From Tubiluchus corallicola (taxonomy: Eukaryota; Priapulida; Priapulimorpha; Priapulimorphida; Tubiluchidae), in assembly GCA_030141605.1 (NCBI GenBank), contig JAQGDQ010000379.1:62001-126000 (forward strand): 64,000 nt of DNA, in the 5' to 3' direction. Each line of letters starts with the position of its first letter. Within the stretch, counting starts at the first letter, position 1. The notes under the pieces were generated by a model. It was not told the DNA's origin. It did not search any database and saw only the letters and a program-made list of their open reading frames with translations. Positions 28,501-40,500 of this stretch are shown in pieces. The position numbers were made by a program, and so were the translations under genes.

Positions 28501-31500
28501 TAGCAATGTTTCTTATATATGAATAATTACCTTGGCAAGCTAATTAACGGCAACAGAACACAGCTTTCTCTTATGTCACAAACTAACCACAATTTGTGCA
28601 ATGGTAGGCATCTTCGCTGGGCGTCAAGCACTTCTGTGTAAGCGAAGATTGCCTATACTTTATTTTGAACTAATGTCTACACAACTGTCCGGTTTTCCTT
28701 TAATGCAAGCAGAATAATTTCACCAGCAAATAAAGACAATCATATAGCAATATGATTAATACAACACAGTATAAAAAGTTGGCAGATTTTTACCAAGAGC
28801 TGCCGCCTTAGCAGGAAGTCAGCTTTTTACGGTTATTGTTAGATCGATAAATTCACATTTTGGTAAATTATTGCAAAAGAGCATAAAAGATCACAACACC
28901 CTACAGAGGATAGATATCTGATATAAAATTCATGGAATATACAAATATTAAAGTCTCTTACTCTTCTAAACTGGTAGGGTAAAGCACTGATTAATGTTAC
29001 GATCAATTACCCACAAATTTTATTAGTATAACACAAACTTTATTACGACGACATTTTAGAGAAAGGGACTTCCCACCACGCTAGGCTTTCATAGAAGTTT
29101 TAAGTAAGCTTTCATCAAGTTAAACTCAACATATTAACATTTTGTTATTTGTCTTTTTAAGGAATGTGACAGCTTCACTTGGCATCAGAATTCATTCATA
29201 ATGATAACTATGAAAGCTACCAATCACAAATTCTACTCATAACTAGTAAATACACAATCTTGAGATATAGCACATATAAATTACATCTTGTTGGCTTCAG
29301 TAGAAAAAAACGACAAGAATGATTGAATCCCCAAGATGACAATATAGAAGTTATTGCTGACAAATTTTTTCAAACTTTATCTCATACAAAATCTCAGATT
29401 TAATAACAATAACATAACAAAACATACTCAGCCATTTCAGAGAACAATTTATAGTTAAATGTATAACATACATAAAATCAATAATAACATACACTAAAGG
29501 AAAAAGCTATTAATAACTAACTGCAAAACCTACATAAATTTAATCAAATCGTTTAACAAAAATAGTATGGTAAAAAAGTGTAAACAGTTTCCGGATAACA
29601 CGGTGACACATAGATATTGTAAAAAACATTGCCGAATAATAAATTAAAATAAAGGGTTAAGGTCATACAACGGGAAAGAAACCCCGCCTGTTTTTACATA
29701 AAGTACGAACAATAGCTTTGCCTACCTGTTTCTCTGTGCTGTGCTTGCGTTTGCTGGGACGCATCAATAGCGAAGTTTCCTCAATCTCCTCCAGCATGCC
29801 ATTGCCGTCAGCTTGAATTCTCTGTAATTAATTTGACATAAGCAAAACCACAACAAAAAAGTGTGGAGTAAATAACAAAATCAGATTTATGAAATTCATT
29901 CAGGAACCGAGAACAAGAAAAATGAAATAAATTTTGAAAGTTGACAGTAATTATCTATTTAGTTGTCACTGACAATCCCAATAATATAAAACAGATAATC
30001 ACATGCAAGAATATTTTGTTGCAGCAACATTTATTCCCATAACCACTAAAGAATTGAAAAAATTAACTGTTAATATAAAATTCTATTCAATAAGAAAATT
30101 ACTGATAACAAAACAGATAATAAATGATAAATCAGGTTTATGTTTTGTATGTTGAACCTGATACAGACATACATAAAATAACCACAAAATTCTACCATGA
30201 TTCTCCTAAAGGGATATAAATCGTACTTTTCTGAAAGGCAACAATCTTTGGAAGTCAATGTAACAACTGTATTTCCAAAAAACAGCAAAAAACTTTAGTA
30301 CATTTTTGCAGTCTACTATATAAAAATCAGCAGACGATAAGAAGTACAAAAGTATTTAAACTTACATCACTAATTCTGGCATCAGAGTAAGGTAGTGGTT
30401 TTGCCACACCAATTTGTACAGTGCCCCTCTGGGCCCCTTTTAGGGCTTGGACTGCCCTCTCCAATGTGGCGTTTTCCAAGTGTTCATCATTTACAAATAG
30501 CAGTCGATCGCCAGGTACGAGTCGACCATCTTGTTGTGCCACGCCCCCTGGTACAAGGCTGCGGATAACTATCACAGTTTCACCTGGATTCAACGGGTCC
30601 TGTAATATTCAAGTAAGTGTATTTAAAACAATTATAGCTCTATAGCAGATCATTTACACTACACCAGGAGTCATTACTAGAATATGATCAGGACTGCAGT
30701 TCCGGCCGCCGCTGTTCCTCAACCCTCAAAGGCCCCGGCCAGTACGACGCACAAACTGTGACAGTTAAATAAAAATTGAACATCTCTCTTAAGACAAACA
30801 ATTCAAGAAGTGAGGGAAACACTATAATCTGCACAAGCACATCAGTAATGATTAATAAAAGCTGCACATAACCACTGTATAAAATTCAGACTAAATCATG
30901 TACAATTCAGCAGGAACCTGCTTAGCAGAAATCCATCTGAATTTGTATAGAGCAAGTCACGATTATCTTGAAACATACATGCACTAGCATTCAATAGATC
31001 TAATCACAGGTATCACTCTATCTAACAGTCTCGATCAATTTAATAAAAACTTTCTTGACTCGAAAAAATCCTGGTAAACCTAAGTAGCTGACTAGCAAAA
31101 CATTTAAGCCTAATTTTAATGAAATTTCATTTCTAAGGAATGTATTCATTACAAACAAAAACGAAAATCACTCATTTTGTTTACCTCTCGTGATAAACCA
31201 CTTATTCTCAACACAAAACAACTGCTCACATGCAGTAGAACCTTCCTTTTGTTATATTAGCATCTCGTAACACTTCATATGCACAACATACAATCAAAAA
31301 AATCTAAGTTATTTTATTTAAAGCACTTTCTAAAAATATTTGACAATTTTATAGCCAAACATAAATTGTATGATGTGAATTCAATAATGGGTTTTAACTT
31401 GTATAAAATTATGAGTGAAAATGACACAACTTTGAAAGACATCTTTAAAAATTCTTTCCTTTTATCATGCAAGATTATGAAAGGATGCAATATGATGCCT

Positions 31501-34500
31501 ACACAGTTAGTTACAATACAACTAGTGATAACTGTCTATAAAATAGTGATTTTAATTTTTGTCAAAAAGTCAATTGAAAGAAAAGTTAGAGTATGTGATA
31601 CTATCTTAAATTATCTTGCTGTATTCACATTTGCATATACTAATAGTTGTTCATTTTTATACGTTTTTGTGTGCTATGTGTTTAATTTACGTTACTACTA
31701 CTTTCACTTTTCACTACTTACTTTAAACTGAACCACTTACATATTAGAATACACATGTGCACGAAAATAAAAAATAAATGATTTTAATTTAATGCTAGAA
31801 ATATCACTGAACATAACAATATTCTAATTTCCAGACCATCTTAGAGCAACTGAGAAATGTAAACATGGATGACTGCAGACACAAATTACATGAACATTTA
31901 ATATGTTGCATGAGTTTTAAGAGCAAAATACCTCACCTGGTAATCTAAAATACTAAATCCAAGGCCTCGCTCTCCTTTCGTTAATTCTATAGTTTCCACC
32001 TCATCACTCCAAACGGCTAAACCGTGAAGCATTTCTAACGAGCGTGACTTCAATTTGGATACTGATGAGGAGTCTGTGGAACTGGGATGAGACAGGGAAC
32101 CATCTGATTTGGCTTTTACTAACCTATAAATGATGAAATACTGTCACTCTACTCCCACATACTAAATGAATTAAAGGTTTATCAAAATTAACGTAACCTA
32201 GCTGAAATTTGGAGAAACATTGATTATAAAATTTGATTACACATTGAAATATCTTAGAATTTTTATGATTTTCTCTGTTTATTACTAATCATTATTTATT
32301 TTAGTCGTTTGCAAAACATTTTGCTTAAGCTAATAATCTTAAGGATTAGACTAAAGATGTGACTGATTAACGATTAGGATTAGTTAAGGAAAAGGATTTT
32401 CAAGCAATCTATAGCTGCACGTAGCATAAGAGTAAGTATACATGGGATAAATTGAAAGTGCATAATTCAGTTGTTGAAGATTTTTTCACAAAAAAGTTCT
32501 GCATAAACAGATCATAGATAAAAATTCTTAAGCTAACAGTAACGTTTCAAAACTCACAAGAAAGGCCAAGCACAGGTCTTCAGTACCCAAGCAATTTGGC
32601 TTAGGTACACTTAATAAGTCTGGCACAGTAACTGCTTGGAATTTATTTTGCATTAGTATTCATTCGGTATTCACTACAGTTGGCTTTAAACAGCAGAAAT
32701 GTAAGTTATTATATGTTTTCTACGACAAGACAAAATTGATGTAAATGAGCACGTTATAGACGTTTGCAGAAACTTTTACGTATAACTTTAACAGACTGCA
32801 ATTTGTCATTTTGAACACCTAGTAAAAGTATTAAAATTAAACAATGGTCTGAAATTTTATTTATGTAGTTACTGAGATAATATTAACAGGAGACATCAAG
32901 GAATGTCATAATATTAGGTTAGAAAGCTGAAGTAATTATTCAAGGCCTAGCATTTCAATGACGGATTATTAGACAAACTTACAAACTTTCACTGATAAAA
33001 AAATCTTGGTGAAAACTGTTGACTGGACTTACATATGAACAAAAAAATGAAACTTGACAAGACTTACCTTTCAGCAGTTGGTAAATCTTGAAGACTACTG
33101 CTTTGGGTTTTATGAAGTCCAGATGGCTGAGACGAAGACTTGGAAGAAGGAACTAAGTTCGAAGACACAGGAGGTGTTGCATTTACGCCAATCATGCCCT
33201 GTTGATGTTCTTCACGTCTGGCACATACCATGCGCACATGCATAGGCAAATCTTTTAGCACTGACACTACTTCTACGTGGTTCTTTCCTAATAACTGTTT
33301 ATTGTTCACCTGATAAATAACATACAAACATTAAAGTCAAATTAAACCCTCACTATAATATAGCTTTTACAACTTAAAATCCTACTTTCATTACAATTCA
33401 ATTAATTTTATTATAAACTTACTGTAAAACTTGTTTCTTCTGATTTTTTATCACTTCGTTATTAGCAGCATTAAATTTGAAGAACCGCCATTTTCGTTAC
33501 ACGAGACGAATGACATAATGAGTACAGTCACAAGGTCACCAGAGAACGGTAAACAAACATCGATAACCAAAGATGCTTTCAGTACCTTATACGTCATTCT
33601 CGCTCACTCACGCCAAAGACGCAACATGGCAGTCTTTACGGTAACACACACGTTCAAAACTCCACAGAAAAAGGTAAGTTACTTAATTTACAAGTTTTTT
33701 TTTTTGTGTAAAAATTAGAATGAATTTTTTGTGTAATCATAATAATGTGTTAAAAAAACTTTAATGTCGTTTACATAGGGTTTTAATGGTGGTTTGTCAG
33801 AGTTAATGAAGCTACAATAGCATCCCAAACAAAAAGATTTAATGATTCAATAATTATGTACTTACAAACTTTCTTAAAGTTTTAAATTTTAGAAAAAATG
33901 GTCTAGCAAAAAATATAGTAAGCTATCTTATCCTGGTTTTACGGAAATATTCAGTTCCTCAATCGCTTACCATCCTGCTGTCAGCTCTCATTTAAAAGTC
34001 ACTAGAAATGCAATACTTCAAAGTTTGATAGTCAAGTTTCGACATAATGACAAGCAAATTTTCAATAAAAAAATTTAATAAGAAGTTTGCTAAGCTTTTA
34101 AAGTTCAGAAATTAAATTTCAAAAACATTAGGTCTATGATGGGATACGTATTATTACAGCAACGACAACTACATTAACCTTAGACAACAACAATGAACAT
34201 TCGTCTACAACTGTGAACAGCTGTAGATTTGGGCATCAAGGGTAATAACATTAATAAATGAGTACAGAACAGGGTTGAGCATATAAAGTTCATAATTCGA
34301 TTACTTTGAGTTTTCTTGGTTTTAACTCGATTCGAACCTGAAATTATACAGTCGAATAATTTAGCACTTCAGCTACATATGTTATATTATTAAAACGTTC
34401 GAAACAGCATGCAATCAGCACAGCTTAGCTGTAATTTCTGTGCACAAGTGTCAAACAAATTATTAGTGTTTTTACTGCAAAACAAAATCAAGTAACGCGC

Positions 34501-37500
34501 ATGATCTTTCTGAGACTGCCTACTATTAGTGATAAGCTTTAAAATACTCGAAAAGCTTTAAAACTGAATTCGATTCGGATTGAAAAATGTTGAAATTAGG
34601 TTTGATTCAAATTCAAAATTCACAAATTTGATTCTCTTTCTGTAGAGAATGCTCAACCTTAGAAATGAAACTTGTCAGAGCAGCATTTGCATGGTGTAAC
34701 TACAAATTTAGAACAACTTTCATGGATTAAAGTTGTGTAAGAATTTTGCTCAGCTTTATTTAGCAACAAACAATATGGCAAACAATGTGTTATAGCATTT
34801 TTGCATTTACCAATAGTAATTCTGATGCAGTTTGGAGATAGTATTAACATATTAAAACACAATAAACAATAAGAATCAATACAAATAACCGCAAGTTTAA
34901 AACAAACATCAAGACAGTACACGCTAAGTGCTAAAAAAGCTTTTTTCGGAAAACAACGAAAAATGACGTAAACTAAGCAAAAACCTAAAACTTACTTCTA
35001 GCAGTTCATCACCACTTTGCAACAAACCGTTTTCTCCCACTGGACCAACTGGTAGTATAGACCTGATATAATGATGGGGCCTCATTTCTTTCCCGTCTTC
35101 TAAATCAACGGTGCCTTCCAGACTGATACCTAGGCCGCCACCTTTCCGAAATTTATTTAATACAGCCACCTAAACCAATTTTTTTTTGAGTCACAACTTA
35201 CAGAAAAAGAACTAACAGCAAATATCTTTTTTTTCTAAGCTAACTATTACCTTATCAAAATCACTATGTATAAACCACTATATTACTATGAATAATATTT
35301 GTAATACTACTAATAATAATATTTGTAACAGCATTTGAAAAAATAAAGCAAAAGAATTATTTGATCAACTACATAAACACAATTACCGACAGCAGAATAG
35401 TAATATTAACATCTTATGAACAAAATAACAAATTTCTGTCATGTCAAAACTGTATGACAAAGTGTGAACTACAATCCATTTGCACTTGCTTTAGCATGGA
35501 CTGCATGGATACTTATCAATTTTAACTGCAAACAAATTTAAGATAGAATGACTTATCTTCAGATATCACCAATAAATCTTTGTAAGAATGTAAGCCAGTG
35601 GGAAAATTCCTTACCACAACATCATAACCTGGCCCTAAAATTTTCAGCCATTTGTTTTTGATCGCTGCTTCTGTTTCCGGATCTAGCTCAGCACCTGTTA
35701 CAAAACATGTCATTAGTAAAAATCACAACAAATAAAAAGCTGCACAACCACGAAATATTTATATCTACGGAACAAATATTCTCAAACTGAAATGAAATGA
35801 ATTTATGTTCTTATTTTTATAACCATATTGTGGCAAGGTGCACAGGCCATCGGTCTCAAGGTCATCCCGGTAACCGAAGTCAAGACAGTGCAGAGGCTGA
35901 TCAGTGAACTGACGAATAAACTGCTTCGATTCTCACTCATTCACCATTTCATTCACCATGCTGATTATGGCTATTTATCTCATAGAGGAAGGACTAATAC
36001 ACTACCCATACGTGGTTGAGATATTTCTGCCGATTCATTTGCTCATCATAGACATAACCTTGATAATAAGTCAAGTCCGGTCTTGATATGACTATCTAAT
36101 TTGAATAGGATGAGAAGCTGGATGCAGGATTCTGGCTTCCAGAATTCTGAATTAACATAGTAATATGATTACATGCGATAGGCTACTAAGTAACTTTTTT
36201 ATAGCTATATACAAACCTAACATTAAAATTATTGTAGCACTAGGCATCTACAAAATAGAACTACTAATTATTAAATTTTTGCATTATAGTATAAAATAAT
36301 GGGTACCAAAGTCAACTGCATCGTATTCACTGGATTCCTGTAGGTGGATGTCTTCTAACTCAATCCGGTGTGATGGAGAAGGCGTATCCACATAATGCGT
36401 TTGAATCTGTGTTGCCATGGTTTCGGATCTCACTCCAGCATCACCATTAACTGTTCAAAACAAAAACAATATTGCCTTCGATTACCTGCTAGCAGCTCGG
36501 ATAAGGAAGCAACAGGAAATTGTTAAAAGGTTTTAATTTTGTTTTCAATTAGTGTTAATACACTGAAAGCCTTCCACGCAGAAGTTCACAGTAATAATGT
36601 CTACTTCAGCTTTTCCAATTTACTAAATGAACAGCCATTTAGTTGACAGGAACAATGGAACATAAATATCATTTCCTTAACTGTTCTAATCCCAACAAGG
36701 AAAAAAATCTAACCAAACAAAAAAACGCACAAAATTTCTCTTCTTTCAGAAATTAATAATAAATTTTGTAATGCGTGTAAAACTGGTATAGAAGAACCAA
36801 TGCCGTCAATGTAATGCAATTTTAGTAACTTTAGTTCTAGCACAATTAAGAAAATAAATTAAGAAAACCAGCTGAGATTTAATTATAAATTTATTTTAAA
36901 AGTTTTGCCAATTTCTGAACCACACAAAAATATTAAGATCAAAGAAAAGTTAATCTATAAAAGGCTGGTGCCTTTCTTTACCGAGCTCAAAACAATTGAT
37001 TAATACCATGCTTATTCTAAGTGTATATCGCATGACATACAGCATACAACTTGTGAGTAATATACATTACTAATGATTGTTGACAATATCACATCATGTG
37101 CAATCTGGAATAATAAACATAAACAGAAGAAGGAGAATAGACAAAAGCTTGTAAGTTACCGGTTCTCAAAATGTTGAAATAGAATTCTTGAAAAATCATA
37201 AAACTAAACACCTGTGGTTTATAAACAGTCTGAAATGAAAAGCATCACGGGAATACATGTGTTTTAGGAATTTCAATGTTTAACTATACCACGGTTAATG
37301 ACTTATTCAAATTAAAGTGAAATTAAACCAAAACACAATTATTCAATCTATTAATAACTAAAAAAAAATTACATAAGTCAAAATCAGCAACAATGTAAAA
37401 ACCATCTTTATTTAAAGCTTTCCAGAGTTTCCACGAATTATTTTGAGTGGACGGATAATGATTGGTGTTATTAGATGTCCAATATATGTACTGTTAATAA

Positions 37501-40500
37501 AAAAGTATTTAAAAATAAAAAAATTATGTAGAAATAAATGAAATCAGGTATTAACATATGAATGACGAGAAACAACTTAATAGCACGCCTCACTATAAAA
37601 TGCCAACAGGGTCGTCTTAAGAGCATTATATGCCCCCCGGGGCAAAGCAGTGCACTGAAGCTCCTACCTACACAACCGCTCACAGGACTAAAAATGTAAA
37701 TGGTCGATAAAATTAAGCATATATTCATTATACTGGTACTACCAACAAAATCAGTGTTTAAACATTAAAAAACATGCTGTACAGCAAAGATTAATTAACA
37801 CAACTGTTCAACAATATAACATGAGCCCTGAAAACCGCATACATAGATTAGCATGAGACTCCTATGCTCGTGTGCCAATATGTTAAGACTGTCCTGTATG
37901 CCAAGAGTACACAGTTCACACTCGGCAATATGAAGCTCTGTGGATAAACATAAGTATTGTAAAATATATATTAACAAACTCAACGTATCCAAAATTAGTT
38001 AACTTCAGCTGATTTCAACCATAAAAATACAACCATTTTTTGCACAGATCATCCTAAAAGGTAACAGCCATTCAGAAAATGATGCGCTACAGAAAAGAAA
38101 GAAATCCAGTAAAGTTGAAATGTTTTAGCTAATTTGCCACGACAGGAACTACCTAATGAAGTTCTTCTGGAAGCAAGTGAAGGTCCAAGTAACAGGGAAA
38201 AAATTCTTGTTAAAAATTCCAACAGATAAAGTGAAAAAACTAGATTCATGAGTGGCTTTTTTGACCAATTCTCCTTGTCCTGTACACAAGCATTAATTCA
38301 TCTAATATTTACCCATGCAGTGTTGTAACTGTTCATACTTCTTTCCTCTAAGATATCGTGCTAATTTCAACCTGACAACAGATCCAGTGTTTCTGAGAAC
38401 CTCTACTGCTTCGTGATTAGTAAATCCCTTTAAACTCTGCCCATCAACCTAAAATGATACGAAATGACTTTGAAAAGCAATTTCATGTGATGAGCGTCAT
38501 CATCACAAAAACATTGCTGATGAATTTGATTGGTCTAATTTCACATTTACTGCCACAAAAGACGTGAGCAGCTCTACTGTACATACAGTAAATGAAGACC
38601 AAACTGTCATCAACAAAGTTTCCGTGAAATAAAAAAACTGTGAAAAAACAAAACTCCAATACTGCAAACATCAAACTTCGAAACACCAAAAAAATGGGCA
38701 TTTATGAAATAATATTATAAGCCTTTGTGTTGCAACTACGGCAAGGATCTACATATTATACTTGTCTTGCAGTTATATAGCTCTTACTAACAACTGCAAG
38801 TTAATAAATCAATCAAAATGCTCCTAAATTATAAAAATAAATAGTTAGATACAACAAAGCAAATAGTGAACAAATGGCCTAACACACAATGCATAAAATA
38901 TCTTTCACAAGTTTTTGGATCAACAAGATGATGACATATGAGATGCAAGATAGAGAAGCAACCCTCCGATTTATACTAGCTATTATAATATCATTTCACT
39001 TGAACAGCTGCCACTCTAAATGATAACTGTGGAAGTGGTGCTGACAAGACGTAGGCATAGCAATGAACAAAAACATCTTCTGTTTCAACATATCCAATAA
39101 TTGCATATTTTTAAATATGTATCATACATTTATAATATTAGTAATTTGCATGACAATGTTCATAATGGATCCAACACTCAATGGATGAATAGTTGAATTA
39201 CACATCGAACTTAAAAGATTTTCAAATAGCAAGGTTATTAAAAGTAGACATTTTTGAACAATTTAAGCATTTTAACATATTGTTGTTGTTGTTTTCTCCA
39301 ATAATTCTTTTCACCAAAAGAAAATCACACAATGATCAAAATAAGAATGACGAAAAGACCAAAGGTCACCTTGCCAGTCACCCTTAAACATGTTAAAAGT
39401 GAAAATATTTTCTTCTGGTACATGAGATAATAAACTTAAGCAATTTTACAAAAAAAAACAAGGAACAGACTCAGTAATTTACAGGGAATTATAATAACAT
39501 CAAAATTATAAAATATATGCATGCAAATTTCGATACATGCTTTGTAAAATGTGAAATTTACCGTCAGCCATGTCATTTGACAACAAATAAAACTAATTGA
39601 ATGGTTTACCAGCTCAAGAACTACCTCAAGCATTTAATAATTCATTTAATATAGTGACTAACGTGCTATTATTTCAATAACTGAAGAGCATTAAAGAACC
39701 TAAAATCATGAGTAAACCACTGTGACTGTATAACACAACTAGGAGCTGCTGCTGGTTTTAATTTCATGTCCCAAAGTTAAAAAACAACTCAGCTGAAAAT
39801 CAATAAGAAATGAAAACACTGGTTAATAAAAGCGACATGTTTGCAGATTTATTTTAGCAGGTCGTGGACGTTGGCAAATTTTAGAGTTTAGTTTGCACAG
39901 TTTGACTTCAGAAGAGGAATCTCTATTATTAGACTCTAATATTTGCATAGCAGCAGTATGGTAAACATAAGTGGTGTTACCTAGAAGAAAACAAGGGTTA
40001 TATAATGATATAAGGGTTATATAGTGATTTAAATGTTATATAATGATAAAACCAGCATCTGTAACTCAAAATACAGGGTGTTCCAAAAGATAATGGGCAC
40101 CAAGAAATGCCATAAGCTAGCTAGTTTTGCAGCCAATACAAAGGCCATACAATGTCCACTAAGTATACTCATACTAGATGGATAACTACTTTTCCAATAG
40201 TTACTGTAACATGGGCTGTGCCAGAAGCCTGGAATCATAGTAATAATCTTTTTCAAGTTGACAAATAGGGGTCTTATTAAGGAAGAATGCATAGAAATTA
40301 TTTTGCTGATCAGGATTAGCATTTGAGTTAGGTTAGAGTTAGACAAAAATAACCACTGTCTTAGCCAATATAAAGGTTATTTTCTGGTTTGGGTTACCCT
40401 AACACTGAGCTGAACCCCAACACGTGTGTTAGGAAAGACGGGGTCATTTTGAGCTTCTTTGATACTGAATATTATTTTGAGATTCTAGCACATCCTGTAT

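Larger units (their letters stand above)
4984..29725 (-). other. 24.7-kb intron between linker exons
   Basis: Phase-0 intron. It contains tandem arrays at 6313, 7491, 10211, 11086 and 17361, LINE relics at about 16.96 and 18.96 kb, MITEs at 17945, 19960 and 28422, and no exon I can support. Stretches 4984-6312, 7790-10210, 11320-16955 and 20140-28420 are AT-rich intronic DNA in which I see nothing firm. A 105-codon ORF lies at 12317-12634, and plain sequence fills 23.5-28.2 kb. Confidence 0.85.
29822..31936 (-). other. Two introns flanking the PDZ5 exon
   Basis: 29822-30365 and 30600-31936. The second contains a 150-codon plus-strand ORF (31279-31731), listed separately. Otherwise plain AT-rich intron. 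Confidence 0.8.
32124..34995 (-). other. Two introns around the PDZ4-end exon
   Basis: 32124-33067 shows nothing recognisable. 33310-34995 holds a possible plus-strand exon (33431-33667) and a hAT-like MITE (34270-34661). Confidence 0.8.
35170..38312 (-). other. Three introns, PDZ3-PDZ4 region
   Basis: 35170-35614, 35695-36306 and 36451-38312. The last contains CAGGGTCGTCTTAAGAGCAT then a GC-rich CCCCCCGGGGCAAAGC at 37611-37652. It resembles one end of a hAT-type element, but no matching second end was found. Otherwise nothing. Confidence 0.7.
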
